DNA of 64,000 nucleotides from Thioalkalivibrio sp. ALJ7 (GCF_000376865.1 NZ_AQXQ01000012.1:434001-498000); one strand, 5' to 3'; positions 36,501 to 45,835 are shown, numbered from the stretch's first letter. The notes: a model not told the origin generated them from the letters alone. Translations and numbers: made by a program.

Positions 36501-36964
36501 AGCGGCAGACGGCCGCCGGATGCCACCAGGATCGTGACCAGTCCAATCACGGTATTGATTCCCACCAGGATGCGGATCTGGCCCAGCCGGCGCAGGCCTT
36601 CCGAGGCGTCGTCTGCGGCAATCGCCTGACGCATGCGGCGGAACGGGGCAAAGAACACGTGGGCGAAGATCGCCATCATAATCAGACCCAGCAACAGCAT
36701 CGTGTGGACGCTGGGGTGCACGTCACCCATGCCGCCGAACACCCCGAAGATCATGTAGAAACCGGTCGCCAGGATCACCACAACCGAGGCCCAGACCCAG
36801 GGGAAGAAACGGCCGAAGACCGCCTCCCACAGCTTCAGCCGCGCCATCCCCTCCAGCTGCTGCCCGGCCACCGGCCGCAGGAACATGTAGGCGAAAAACA
36901 TGCCGCCCACCCAAATCACCACCGCCAGCACATGCAGCACGTTCGCCAGTGCGTATCCCGTCAT
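36497..36964 (-). CDS. CopD-family integral membrane protein
   Basis: A 155-residue protein with four membrane helices. The first carries [17 protein letters not shown] with conserved His11, a pattern of the CopD-like fold; [19 protein letters not shown] supplies further histidines that could bind heme or copper. Metal export and heme roles are both proposed for the family; which applies here is unknown. The start is at [10 protein letters not shown]; the upstream frame is open but unlike the family. It shares stop bases with the convergent DUF3293 gene. Confidence 0.8.
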   Translation of the reverse strand: MTGYALANVLHVLAVVIWVGGMFFAYMFLRPVAGQQLEGMARLKLWEAVFGRFFPWVWASVVVILATGFYMIFGVFGGMGDVHPSVHTMLLLGLIMMAIFAHVFFAPFRRMRQAIAADDASEGLRRLGQIRILVGINTVIGLVTILVASGGRLPL

Positions 36965-37137
36965 TGTCGGATTCCTTAGTCGCGTTCCCAAATGTGGCTC
37001 GCAGTGTAGCCGCACTTGGGCAGCGCTGCCGACCCCACCCCTGCCAGCAGGAGCGCGCACATGATTTAGAATGGTGTCCTGTACGCGGCCTTTCGCCGCC
37101 CCTGCAACCGTCTACCCAGCCAGCACGAGGAGCCCGC

Positions 37138-37527
37138 ATGTCGCGCGAAATCATCCAGACCGAGAATGCCCCGGCCGCCATTGGCCCCTATTCACAGGCC
37201 GTGCGCGCGGGCGAGACCCTTTATCTCTCCGGGCAGATTCCACTGGACCCCGCGACCATGGAACTGGTGGGCGGCGGCATCGAGAACCAGATCCGCCAGG
37301 TGTTCGCCAACCTCCAGGCGGTCCTGGAGGCGGCTGGCGCCAGCACTGCGGACATCGCCAAGCTGAATATCTTCCTGATCGATCTGACGCACTTCCCGCT
37401 GGTCAACGAGATCATGAGCGAGGTGTTCAACGAACCCTATCCGGCACGCGCTGCGATTGGCGTGGCCGCCTTGCCCAAGGGCGCCCAGGTCGAGATGGAC
37501 GCCATCGCCTTCTGCCCGCGCAGCTGA
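37138..37527 (+). CDS. ridA: 2-iminobutanoate/2-iminopropanoate deaminase RidA
   Basis: A 129-residue YjgF/RidA protein that hydrolyses reactive enamine/imine intermediates such as those made by IlvA. Motifs are [21 protein letters not shown], and [24 protein letters not shown] with the substrate-binding Arg. ATG is preceded by GAGGAG at 5 bases. recG follows closely, the ridA-recG order common in gammaproteobacteria; ilvA lies elsewhere in the window. Confidence 0.96.
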   Translation: MSREIIQTENAPAAIGPYSQAVRAGETLYLSGQIPLDPATMELVGGGIENQIRQVFANLQAVLEAAGASTADIAKLNIFLIDLTHFPLVNEIMSEVFNEPYPARAAIGVAALPKGAQVEMDAIAFCPRS

Positions 37528-37549
37528 TCGCGCCGCGCAGGCCGTCCTG

Positions 37550-39613
37550 GTGGAGCTGCAGGCCCCGCTCACAACGCTGAAGGGTGTCGGTCCAGCGGTG
37601 GCGGAACGACTGGAACGCCTCGGGCTGGAACAGGCCGGGGACCTGCTGTTCCATCTACCCCTGCGCTTCGAGGACCGCACGCGGCTGACGCCGATCGCGG
37701 CGCTGCGACCGGGGTTGGCGGCACTATTCGAGGGTCGCGTCGCGCATGCCGAGGTCGTCCACCGCCGCCGGCGGATGCTGGTAGTCACTCTCAGTGACGA
37801 CCAGGCGCAGATTCTGCTGCGATTTTTTCACTTTGGCGCCAACCAGCAACGGCGTCTGAGCGTCGGCACGCGCATCCGCGCCTTCGGTGAGCCGCGGGGC
37901 ATCCCCGGCGCACTGGAATGCGTACACCCGGAGCTTCAGACCGTGGGCGATACCCCGCCGGCACTGGAGTCGCACCTGACTCCGATCTACCCGACCACCG
38001 AGGGCGTCTCGCAAAAACTGCTACGCCAGCTGGTCGCGCATGCCCTGCCGGGGGTGCGGGCCCTACCCGACCTGTTGCCGGAACTGACCCACCAGGGCCT
38101 GCCCGGTCTACACGCCGCTTTGGGACAACTGCACCACCCGCCGGCTCAGGCCGATGCACTGGTTGCCCTGGATACACCGGAGAACCGTAGTCCAGCGCGC
38201 ACGCGCCTGGCCCTGGAGGAGTTGTGTGCCCATCAACTCGCTCGCATCCAGCAAAGCCGCACGCCGCAGGACACACGCAAGGCGCCAGTCATTCAGCCCC
38301 CCGGCACCCTGTGGCAACAACTACGCGACCAGCTCCCCTTCGAACCCACCGGCGCACAGGAACGCGTGACCGAGGAGATCCTGGCCGATCTCGCACGCAC
38401 GCAGCCGATGAACCGGCTGGTCCAGGGCGATGTCGGCTCGGGCAAAACACTGGTCGCGGTGGCCGCCACGCTGGCGGCGGTGGAGGCCGGCTATCAGGTC
38501 GCCTTCATGGCCCCAACCGAGCTGCTGGCCCGCCAGCACGGGCGCAACCTGGCCCAATGGCTGGAGCCGCTGGGCGTGTCCATCGCCTGGCTGGGTGGCC
38601 GCCAGACCGCCGGTGAACGTGGGCAGCTACTCGCGGAACTGGCCACGGGTCAGCGCCAGGTCGCAATCGGCACCCATGCCCTGTTCCAGGAGGAGGTGCG
38701 GTTCCAGCGACTGGGGCTTGCGATCATCGACGAGCAGCACCGTTTTGGGGTGCATCAACGCATGGCCCTGCGCGACAAGGGCAACGGCCGAATGCCGCAC
38801 CAGTTGATCATGACCGCCACCCCGATCCCGCGCACCCTGGCGATGGCGCTGTACGCCGAGCTGGCCAGCTCGGTGATTGACGAACGCCCGCCCGGGCGCA
38901 CGCCGGTGCGCACCGCGCTGATCAGCCACGAACGCCGCGACGAGGTGATTGACCGCATCCGCGCCGCCTGCGGTTCCGGCACCCAGGCCTATTGGGTCTG
39001 TCCGCTGGTGGAAGAGTCGGAACAACTGGAAGCGGAATCCGCCGAGGCCACCGCCGAGCGCCTGCGCGAGGCACTGCCGGAGCTGACCATCGGACTGGCA
39101 CACGGGCGCATGAAGGGGCCGGAGCGCGACTCGGTCATGGAGCGCTTTCGCGCCGGAGCGATCGACCTGCTCGTCGCGACCACCGTGATCGAGGTCGGGG
39201 TAGACGTCCCCAACGCCAGCTTGATGATCATCGAGAATGCCGAGCGCATGGGGCTGTCACAGCTGCATCAGCTGCGCGGCCGGGTCGGACGCGGAAACAC
39301 TGCGTCGGCCTGTGTACTGCTTTATCGTCCACCGCTGGGGGAGACCGCACGCGAGCGCCTAGAGGCGATGCGGCGCACGGACGACGGCTTCGAGATTGCG
39401 GAAGTGGACCTCAAATTACGCGGCCCTGGCGAGCTGTTGGGTACACGCCAGACCGGCGACCGCAGCTTCCGCGTTGCCGACTGGGCCCGCGACCAGGACC
39501 TGCTGGACGAGGCCACGACCCTCGCCGCACGTCTCGAAAACGACCCATCACGCACCGGCGCCCTCATCGAACGCTGGCTCGGCACCGCCACCCGCTACGC
39601 CACCGTGGGTTAG
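37550..39613 (+). CDS. recG: ATP-dependent DNA helicase RecG
   Basis: A 687-residue helicase (693 in E. coli) that reverses stalled forks and migrates branched DNA. An N-terminal wedge/OB domain precedes Walker A GDVGSGKT (about residue 294), motif II DEQH (about 394), MTATPIPRTLA, and motif VI LHQLRGRVGRG; the C-terminal TRG region follows. I start at GTG (MELQAPLTTLKGVGP), 22 bases after the ridA stop; an upstream frame overlapping ridA is open but not RecG-like. An intergenic palindromic repeat begins 4 bases after the stop. Confidence 0.95.
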   Translation: MELQAPLTTLKGVGPAVAERLERLGLEQAGDLLFHLPLRFEDRTRLTPIAALRPGLAALFEGRVAHAEVVHRRRRMLVVTLSDDQAQILLRFFHFGANQQRRLSVGTRIRAFGEPRGIPGALECVHPELQTVGDTPPALESHLTPIYPTTEGVSQKLLRQLVAHALPGVRALPDLLPELTHQGLPGLHAALGQLHHPPAQADALVALDTPENRSPARTRLALEELCAHQLARIQQSRTPQDTRKAPVIQPPGTLWQQLRDQLPFEPTGAQERVTEEILADLARTQPMNRLVQGDVGSGKTLVAVAATLAAVEAGYQVAFMAPTELLARQHGRNLAQWLEPLGVSIAWLGGRQTAGERGQLLAELATGQRQVAIGTHALFQEEVRFQRLGLAIIDEQHRFGVHQRMALRDKGNGRMPHQLIMTATPIPRTLAMALYAELASSVIDERPPGRTPVRTALISHERRDEVIDRIRAACGSGTQAYWVCPLVEESEQLEAESAEATAERLREALPELTIGLAHGRMKGPERDSVMERFRAGAIDLLVATTVIEVGVDVPNASLMIIENAERMGLSQLHQLRGRVGRGNTASACVLLYRPPLGETARERLEAMRRTDDGFEIAEVDLKLRGPGELLGTRQTGDRSFRVADWARDQDLLDEATTLAARLENDPSRTGALIERWLGTATRYATVG

Positions 39614-39616
39614 GAA

Positions 39617-39864
39617 TTCACCACGAAGCGCACGAAGACACGAAGGAGGTCAACTTCAAGAGCGGTTTGAACCACAGAGAGCACAGAGGACACAGAGAAG
39701 AATCAGGATTGCGGAGAACTGCCATTGATCGGCGTATCGGCAGGAATGCAGGTCCCGGCGACCCCGGGGCATCCTTGAATGATCTTCTTTTCTCCGTGTC
39801 CTCCGTGCTCTCCGTGGTGCTAAGCCTTTGACTTTCTTCGTGCCTTCGTGCGCTTCGTGGTCGA
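39617..39864. repeat. CACGAAG/CACAGAG palindromic element, copy 1
   Basis: Left arm: three 8-9-base units ending in CACGAAG, a linker, then three 9-base units ending in CACAGAG or CACAGAG-like. After a variable centre of about 85 bases the same units return inverted (ending at about 39861). It fills the gap between convergent recG and the DJ-1 gene. Similar copies lie at 46953, 60331 and 61044. Confidence 0.9.
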
Positions 39865-39872
39865 AACATCCC

Positions 39873-40415
39873 TCAGGGGCGTAGCAACGGGCCTTCGACG
39901 GCGTCGCGGGCCTCGCGGCCGGCGAGCTGTTCGATCAGGGTCAGGGCGAAGTCCATCGCGGCGCCGGGGCCGCGGCCGGTGATCAGGCGACCATCGACCT
40001 CCACCGGAGCCCCGGTGGACGGGACCCCAGCCTCGTCCAGCGCGCCGGTGAACGAAGTCACGGTGCGGCCTTCCAGAAGACCCGCTTCGGCCAGCGCCTT
40101 GGGCCCGGCACACACAGCGGCCAGATAGCCGTCGCGCTCGGCCTGCGCGCGCAACAATCCCTGTACCCGAGCGTCGTCACGCAGGTGGTTGGCCCCGGGC
40201 AGACCCCCAGGCAGCACGATCAGGTCAAAGGCGCTATCCAGAACCGCGTCGATGGTGGTATCCGGTTGAATCACCGTGCCCCGCGAGCAGGTCACCGGGC
40301 CAGGCTCCAGCCCGGCCACGGTGACCTCGAATTGCGCGCGGCGCAGCAGGTCGATGATCGTGACCGCCTCCAGTTCCTCGGAACCGGCGGCCAGGGGCAC
40401 CAGTACGTTCGGCAT
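39873..40415 (-). CDS. DJ-1/PfpI (YajL-like) protein
   Basis: A 180-residue member of the DJ-1/ThiJ group. The nucleophile is Cys102 in AAVCAGPKALAEAGLL, with the partner glutamate in GSEELEAV near the N-terminus and VLPGGLPGANHL before the elbow. Relatives protect proteins from glyoxal-type glycation or oxidative stress; the exact reaction is debated. Length matches YajL (about 190). The gene ends beside an intergenic palindrome and lies just downstream of the ctpA-like gene on the same strand. Confidence 0.9.
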   Translation of the reverse strand: MPNVLVPLAAGSEELEAVTIIDLLRRAQFEVTVAGLEPGPVTCSRGTVIQPDTTIDAVLDSAFDLIVLPGGLPGANHLRDDARVQGLLRAQAERDGYLAAVCAGPKALAEAGLLEGRTVTSFTGALDEAGVPSTGAPVEVDGRLITGRGPGAAMDFALTLIEQLAGREARDAVEGPLLRP

Positions 40416-40439
40416 CGATCCTCCCGATACGTCGCGATC

Positions 40440-41714
40440 TCAACGACGGCCGTAGAAGGTCAGACCCTTGAGCAGATTCAGCGCCTCGTTCATACCGTAA
40501 TCGCGCTCGGCCAGAGTCTCACCGTTGTCATCCTCTTCACTTTCAGCCTCCGGCAGGCCATCACGGCCCATGCGGGCACCGCCGTTGTCATCGCCGGAAC
40601 GCTGGACCACCAGGTCCTGCAGGCGGATGTCCGGCTCGATCCCGTCCTCCTGGATCGAACGGCCATCGGGCGTGAAGTAACGCGCGGTCGTCAGCTTGAT
40701 GCCGGTATTCTGAGTTAGCGGCAGGATGGTCTGCACCGAGCCCTTGCCGAAGGTGTTCTGGCCCATGACCACGGCGCGCTTGTGATCCTGCAGTGCACCG
40801 GCGACGATCTCGGAAGCGGAGGCGGAGCCCCGGTTGACCAGGACCACCATCGGCGCACCTTTCAGCACGTCACCCGGGGACGCCTGGTAGCGGAACTGCG
40901 AATCCTCCAGACGGCCCTCGGTGTAGACAATCAGGCCCTCTTCGAGGAAGGCATCCGAGACGCCCACCGCGCCATTCAGAATACCGCCAGGGTTGTTACG
41001 CAGGTCCAGGATCAGGCCATTGAGCTCACCCTTTTCCTGCAGGTCCTCTACTGCTCGCACCAGATCGCGGGCGGTGCGCTGCTGGAAGTTGCTGATACGC
41101 ACGTAGCCATAGCCGTCTTCCAGGATCTCCGAACGCACGCTCTGCACCTGGATCACGTCGCGGGTAATGGTGATTTCCTTCGGCTGGTCTTCGCCATCGC
41201 GCATCACGGTCAGCGTGATATCCGAGCCCTTCTCGCCGCGCATCTTGGCCACCGCGTCGGACAGGGACATCCCTCGTACCGACTCGCCATCCAGGCGGAT
41301 GATCAGGTCACCGGCCTCGATCCCCGCCCGGCTGGCCGGGGTATCGTCGATCGGCGCAATGACCTTCACGAAGCCATCTTCCATCCCGACCTCGATCCCG
41401 AGACCGCCGAACTCGCCGGAGGTCCCGACCTGCATGTCCTCGAAGTCCTGCTCGTCCAGGTAGGACGAGTGCTCGTCGAGCCCGGACAGCATGCCCTGGA
41501 TCGCGTTATCCAGGAGGTCCTTGTCCTCGACTTCGGTGACGTAATTGCGCTTGATACGCATATACACGTCAGTAAAGCGCTGCAGGTCCTCCACCGGCAG
41601 GGCGGATTGCGCGCCATTCTCGCGGTCGGCGTAGACGGCCACCGAGACACTCAGCATGACCCCGACCACCAATCCAACGATCAGGGCGTATCCGGTGCGA
41701 CAAGACTTGCTCAT
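40440..41714 (-). CDS. ctpA: C-terminal processing peptidase CtpA (S41)
   Basis: A 424-residue periplasmic serine peptidase anchored by an N-terminal helix (YALIVGLVVGVMLSVSVAVYA). A PDZ domain (about 105-180) precedes the S41 catalytic core with Ser299 in NRGSASASE and Lys324 in TFGKGSVQ, 25 residues apart as in CtpA. An acidic tail follows. The gene lies downstream of envC, as in other gammaproteobacteria, and may process envelope proteins or regulate cell-wall hydrolases. Confidence 0.93.
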   Translation of the reverse strand: MSKSCRTGYALIVGLVVGVMLSVSVAVYADRENGAQSALPVEDLQRFTDVYMRIKRNYVTEVEDKDLLDNAIQGMLSGLDEHSSYLDEQDFEDMQVGTSGEFGGLGIEVGMEDGFVKVIAPIDDTPASRAGIEAGDLIIRLDGESVRGMSLSDAVAKMRGEKGSDITLTVMRDGEDQPKEITITRDVIQVQSVRSEILEDGYGYVRISNFQQRTARDLVRAVEDLQEKGELNGLILDLRNNPGGILNGAVGVSDAFLEEGLIVYTEGRLEDSQFRYQASPGDVLKGAPMVVLVNRGSASASEIVAGALQDHKRAVVMGQNTFGKGSVQTILPLTQNTGIKLTTARYFTPDGRSIQEDGIEPDIRLQDLVVQRSGDDNGGARMGRDGLPEAESEEDDNGETLAERDYGMNEALNLLKGLTFYGRR

Positions 41715-41833
41715 TACCTGTCCTCGTACTTGAGGTGATTAGTGTGACGATGGTAGCACCAGCCATGTGACCGGCGCCTGAATGCACGCCACCCACCGGC
41801 TTTTTTGCCCGTTCTCGACGGCACGACCATCCA

Positions 41834-43018
41834 CTACTGAGAGGGCCACCAGCCTTCAGGGTTCAATGGTCCGCCACTACGGCGAATTTCGAAGTACAAG
41901 CCGGGCGCAATCGCCTCGCTGCCTGCGCCGGCCACGGCCAGCTGCTCGCCGGCGCCCACCGTGTCACCCTCGGCCACCAGGATCTCCTCGACGTTACTGT
42001 AGAGCGTCAAATAGCGTTCCCCGTGATCCACGATCACCAGAAAGCCATACCCCTGCATCCAGTCCGCATAGACCACTCGCCCGTAATGGACCGCGCGAAC
42101 CGCCGCGCCGTTCTCCACCTCCAGCACGGCGCCCCGCCAGCGCGATTGCAGACGATTGCCACGCGAGTCGTTGAAGCTGCGGATCACCCGCCCTTCGGAC
42201 GGACGCGGCAGTTCCCCTTCCAGTTCAGAGAAGGCGACGTCCGGGCGCGTGGGAGCCGAATCATCGCGTGGAGCCTGAGTCCGAGCCGCACTCCGTGCCT
42301 CGACCTCTTCAATCACCGTCTCCAGGGTCTCCGCATTACGCTGCAGACGCTCCAACTCCAGGGCCTCGTCCTCGATGGCGGCCTCCAGCTCGGCCATCGC
42401 CTGACGCTGGCGGGCCTCTTCCTGCTCCAGACCGGCTACGGCTTCCCGTGCCTGTTCTTCCTGCTCCGCCAGCACGGCACGCTCGTGCGCCAGTGCCTCA
42501 CGCGCCTCTTCCAGGGCCTCCAGGCGCTCGTTCAATCGCGCCAGCGCCTCCTCCCGAGCATCACGGATGCGTTTAGCGAACGCCGTTTGGTGCCGCCCCT
42601 CCCCGGACTGATCAAGCGACCGGCCCGGATGACGCTCGCGCTGCCACTGATCGCGCACCAGTCGTGCGGCAGCCTGGCGCTCGGCTTCCAGCTGCTCCCG
42701 GGCCTCGTCCACCCGCTGCTCCTGTTCCGCCACCGCCTCTTCCTGCTGCGAGCGTGCACGGGCCAATTCACGCAGTTCTCGACGCGAATCCTCGGTTCCG
42801 CGGGCGGCATCCGCCAACAGTTCTTCCAGCCTCTGCAACGCAGCAGAACGCTCCTCCTGGCTACGCTCCAGGTCCTGGATGGCCTCGCGCGTCTCGCGCA
42901 GCTCGGCCTCCGGCTCCAGCGCCAGCGCCAGGCCAGGCCACAGAAAAACGACCAGCCACCCGCACCAGAACAGGGCAGGGAAGCCGCCTCGAAGATTCAA
43001 GATTGCGCAAATTCGCAT
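41834..43018 (-). CDS. envC: EnvC-type amidase activator (degenerate M23)
   Basis: A 394-residue periplasmic protein with an N-terminal hydrophobic signal (FWCGWLVVFLWPGLALA), a very long coiled coil (about 40-265) and a C-terminal LytM/M23 domain. The zinc ligands are missing: the usual HxGxD stretch reads RWRGAVLEV and the final HxH-type site reads LYFEIRR. This is how EnvC works, by activating amidases AmiA/B rather than cutting peptidoglycan. It is divergent from the arsR-type gene, with ctpA downstream. Confidence 0.9.
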   Translation of the reverse strand: MRICAILNLRGGFPALFWCGWLVVFLWPGLALALEPEAELRETREAIQDLERSQEERSAALQRLEELLADAARGTEDSRRELRELARARSQQEEAVAEQEQRVDEAREQLEAERQAAARLVRDQWQRERHPGRSLDQSGEGRHQTAFAKRIRDAREEALARLNERLEALEEAREALAHERAVLAEQEEQAREAVAGLEQEEARQRQAMAELEAAIEDEALELERLQRNAETLETVIEEVEARSAARTQAPRDDSAPTRPDVAFSELEGELPRPSEGRVIRSFNDSRGNRLQSRWRGAVLEVENGAAVRAVHYGRVVYADWMQGYGFLVIVDHGERYLTLYSNVEEILVAEGDTVGAGEQLAVAGAGSEAIAPGLYFEIRRSGGPLNPEGWWPSQ

Positions 43019-43093
43019 ATCGGGGTACGTTTAGGTACTTATATTCTGACCCACGCGAGTAGGCCCTCTCCTCGCGAGAACAAGAGGCATGTC

Positions 43094-43429
43094 GTGAGCA
43101 ACGAAATGGTTGAAGACGAAGTGTCCGTCGAAGACGGTCTGATGTCCCAGGACGAAGATATCGAGCGGGCTTCCCGCTCGCTCAAGGCCATGTCCCATCC
43201 GCTGCGCCTGAAGATCCTCTGCATTCTCGGTGATCGCGAAATCAGCGTACAGGAAATTGTGGATCAGGTCGGGACCTCCCAGAGCAACATCTCGCAACAT
43301 CTTGGCATCCTGCGCGACAAGGGCATTCTCGCCACGCGCAAGGACGCCAACCGGGTCTACTACCGCGTAGGGGACTCCCGGACGCTCCGCCTGATCGGTA
43401 TGATGCAGGACGTTTTCTGCAGCTCCTGA
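43094..43429 (+). CDS. ArsR/SmtB-family regulator with BigR/SqrR-like cysteines
   Basis: A 111-residue winged-helix repressor-type protein with an acidic N-terminal tail. The helix-turn-helix is VQEIVDQVGTSQSNISQHL and the wing is RKDANRVYYRV. Cys43 (KILCILGD) and Cys109 (DVFCSS) are 66 residues apart, the spacing of the persulfide-sensing pair in SqrR (41/107) and BigR (42/108). No arsenic- or metal-type cysteine cluster is seen. GTG start with AGAGG 6 bases before; an ATG four codons in is possible. It directly precedes a rhodanese gene, probably its target. Confidence 0.85.
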   Translation: MSNEMVEDEVSVEDGLMSQDEDIERASRSLKAMSHPLRLKILCILGDREISVQEIVDQVGTSQSNISQHLGILRDKGILATRKDANRVYYRVGDSRTLRLIGMMQDVFCSS

Positions 43430-43457
43430 CAATCACCCCTCCGATCCGGTCTCCCGA

Positions 43458-43886
43458 ATGCTTGAACGCCTGCCCGAATTCCTCGCCAATCATCCCATCC
43501 TGACCGGCGCCCTGCTGGCAGTGATCGGGATGATCCTGTTCGTCGAACTGCGACGACTCAACCGGAAGTACCGCTCGCTGTCACCGGTCGAGGCGGTCCG
43601 CGTCATCAACCAGGATGATGCCCTGGTACTCGACGTGCGCGAGGACAACGAAGTCGCCTCCGGCCGCATTGGGGGCGCCAAGCACATCCCGCTCGGCAGC
43701 CTGCAAAAGCGCATCGGCGATATCGAGAAGTACAAGGAAAAGCCGGTGGTGGTGTATTGCCGCAGTGGCAATCGCTCGGCCAGCGCCGCCCAACAGCTCA
43801 CCGCGGCCGGATTTCAGGACGTGGTCAACCTGCAAGGCGGCATCCAGGCCTGGCAATCGGCCAACATGCCCATCAAGAAGAAGTAA
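43458..43886 (+). CDS. Membrane-anchored rhodanese (YibN type)
   Basis: A 142-residue protein with an N-terminal membrane helix (LTGALLAVIGMILFVE) and one rhodanese domain. The catalytic loop holds Cys101 in VYCRSGNRSASAA. It probably transfers sulfane sulfur at the inner face of the membrane. The order rhodanese-grxC-secB-gpsA matches yibN-grxC-secB-gpsA in E. coli. The stop overlaps the grxC start (TAATG). Confidence 0.92.
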   Translation: MLERLPEFLANHPILTGALLAVIGMILFVELRRLNRKYRSLSPVEAVRVINQDDALVLDVREDNEVASGRIGGAKHIPLGSLQKRIGDIEKYKEKPVVVYCRSGNRSASAAQQLTAAGFQDVVNLQGGIQAWQSANMPIKKK

Positions 43887-44176
43887 TGCAGTTCGAGGTC
43901 TACTCCGGCGGACGCTGCCCGTTCTGCCTGCTGGCACGCCGCCTGCTCAATCAGCGTGGCTATCCGTTCACGGAATACCCCGTCGACCGCGAGCCTGGTC
44001 TGCGTGCCGAGATGGAACAACGCGCCGGGGGGCGCACCTCGGTCCCTCAGATCTTTCTCGGCGAGACCCATATCGGCGGCTTCGACGAACTGCAGGCAAT
44101 GGACAGCCGCGGCGAACTGGCACGCCTGGCTACAGAGGCGGGCCTGCAAACGCCCGCCGACAGCGCCGCCGGATAA
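43886..44176 (+). CDS. grxC: Glutaredoxin 3
   Basis: A 96-residue dithiol glutaredoxin. The active site is Cys11-Pro-Phe-Cys14, with the cis-proline in TSVPQIFLG and the glutathione-binding GGFDELQAMD. GrxC reduces protein disulfides and glutathione mixed disulfides. Its ATG overlaps the rhodanese stop, so translation is coupled, and sulfur relay with the upstream rhodanese is plausible. Confidence 0.94.
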   Translation: MQFEVYSGGRCPFCLLARRLLNQRGYPFTEYPVDREPGLRAEMEQRAGGRTSVPQIFLGETHIGGFDELQAMDSRGELARLATEAGLQTPADSAAG

Positions 44177-44299
44177 GTCTGCGCCCTCGATAGCGCACGG
44201 TGGATAACGCTCAGGGGCCACGCGCCCACATGACCCCGCCCCGCTCCCTTACAATGCCCCCATTCCAGACAACGACCCAAACAACTGCGAGACAACACG

Positions 44300-44827
44300 A
44301 TGGCTGAAGAGAACACCCCGAACAGCGGCAATGGCGCGGCCCAGGGCGAACAGACCGAGCGCCCGGACTTCTCCATCCAGAAGGTATTCATCAAGGACCT
44401 GTCCTTCGAGGCACCGAACTCCCCCGAGGTGTTCATGCACGAATGGAAGGGCGAGACCAACATCCAGCTGAACACGGGCGCGCGCCCCATTGATGAAGCG
44501 GCCGGGGCCTTCGAAGTCGAGCTGGGTCTCACCGTGACCACGGAATCCGAAGGCAAGACCGCCTACCTGGTCGAGATCAAGCAGGCCGGCGTGTTCATCG
44601 TGCGCAACTTCCCCGAGGACCAACGCAACCACCTGCTGGGCGCCTACTGCCCCAACGTGCTGTTCCCGTTCGCACGCGAAACGGTGGCGGACCTGGTGCT
44701 CAAGGGCGGATTCCCACAGCTCCTGCTGCAGCCGGTCAACTTTGAATCGCTCTACGCCCAGCATCTGAAGGAACAGCAGCAGGGCCAGGCCGCCGGCGGG
44801 CAGGAAGCCCCGACCCAGCAGGCCTGA
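44300..44827 (+). CDS. secB: Protein-export chaperone SecB
   Basis: A 175-residue chaperone that holds preproteins unfolded and delivers them to SecA. FSIQKVFIKDLSFEAPNSP, AYLVEIKQAGVF and YCPNVLFPFARETVADLV are SecB signatures. The C-terminal tail is Gln/Gly-rich and longer than in E. coli (155). A TACAAT box (44250-44255) lies 44 bases upstream and may be a -10 element. gpsA follows after 15 bases. Confidence 0.96.
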   Translation: MAEENTPNSGNGAAQGEQTERPDFSIQKVFIKDLSFEAPNSPEVFMHEWKGETNIQLNTGARPIDEAAGAFEVELGLTVTTESEGKTAYLVEIKQAGVFIVRNFPEDQRNHLLGAYCPNVLFPFARETVADLVLKGGFPQLLLQPVNFESLYAQHLKEQQQGQAAGGQEAPTQQA

Positions 44828-44842
44828 CGCGAGACGGCGCGC

Positions 44843-45835
44843 ATGCGCATCGCAGTCCTTGGTGGGGGCTCCTGGGGCACGGCACTTGCCATTCACGCCG
44901 CACGCCTGCACGACGATGTCGCCCTGTGGGTACGTGGAGAGGACAAGGCCCAGCAACTGGAAGCGGAGCGCGAGAACGCCCGCTACCTGCCAGGTCTAGC
45001 CTTCCCCGAAGACCTGCGCGTCAGTGCCGCTCCCGAAATCATCGAGGGACGTGACCTGATCCTGGTCGCAGTCCCTTCGGGCGCCTTCCGCGAGACACTG
45101 CGTTGGGTCTCTCCGCAGATCGCATCCGATCAGGTGGTCGCCTGGGCCACCAAGGGCCTGGAGACGGCCACCGGAGCCTGGCTGCACGAGATCGCGGAAC
45201 AGGAACTCGGTCCCGAGCACCCGCCAGCGCTGGTCTCCGGGCCTTCCTTCGCGGCCGAGGTCGCACAGGAGCAGCCCACCGCCCTGTCAGTCGCCTCCAG
45301 CGACGAGGGGCACATGGACTGCCTGGTGGAGGCACTGCACGGGCGCTCCCTGCGCCTGTACCGCAACCCGGACGTAATCGGTGTGGAACTGGGCGGGGCG
45401 CTGAAAAATGTCCTGGCCGTCGCCACCGGCATCGCCGATGGTGCCGGCTTCGGCGCCAACGCCCGCGCCGCCCTGATGACCCGCGGCCTGGCGGAAATCC
45501 AGCGTTTCGGCGAGGCAGTCGGCGCCCGCCCGGAGACCCTCACGGGCCTCTCGGGGTTGGGCGACATGATCCTGACTTGCACCGATAACCAGTCGCGCAA
45601 CCGGCGCCTGGGCCGACTGCTCGGCCAGGGCCTGGATCTCGCCCGCGCGCGCGCCGAGGTCGGGCAGTCGGTCGAGGGCGTAGAGACCGCCCGGGTCGCA
45701 GTGGCACGCGCCCAGGCCCTGGACGTGGAGATGCCGATCTGCGCCGAGGTGCATGCCGTGCTCTATCAGGGCCGCCCGGTACACGACACCGTGCGCCGCC
45801 TGCTGGAACGCGACCCCGCCCGCGAAGCGGGCTGA
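44843..45835 (+). CDS. gpsA: Glycerol-3-phosphate dehydrogenase [NAD(P)+]
   Basis: A 330-residue enzyme reducing dihydroxyacetone phosphate to sn-glycerol-3-phosphate for phospholipids. The nucleotide fold is VLGGGSWGTALA, with the catalytic lysine in ELGGALKNVLAVATG and the signature GLSGLGDMILTC. Length matches the family (about 335). It is the last gene of the rhodanese-grxC-secB-gpsA cluster. Confidence 0.96.
   Translation: MRIAVLGGGSWGTALAIHAARLHDDVALWVRGEDKAQQLEAERENARYLPGLAFPEDLRVSAAPEIIEGRDLILVAVPSGAFRETLRWVSPQIASDQVVAWATKGLETATGAWLHEIAEQELGPEHPPALVSGPSFAAEVAQEQPTALSVASSDEGHMDCLVEALHGRSLRLYRNPDVIGVELGGALKNVLAVATGIADGAGFGANARAALMTRGLAEIQRFGEAVGARPETLTGLSGLGDMILTCTDNQSRNRRLGRLLGQGLDLARARAEVGQSVEGVETARVAVARAQALDVEMPICAEVHAVLYQGRPVHDTVRRLLERDPAREAG

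Noticed and set aside
39617-39864. CRISPR array suggested by regularly repeated CACAGAG and CACGAAG
   Set aside because: Units are 9 bases long, directly adjacent, without unique spacers, and arranged as one palindrome. No cas gene is nearby.
42023-43429. A 468-codon plus-strand frame running opposite envC and into the ArsR gene
   Set aside because: Only its last 111 codons look like a protein. The upstream part is the GC-driven shadow of the envC coiled coil; the regulator start is set by GTG with AGAGG.
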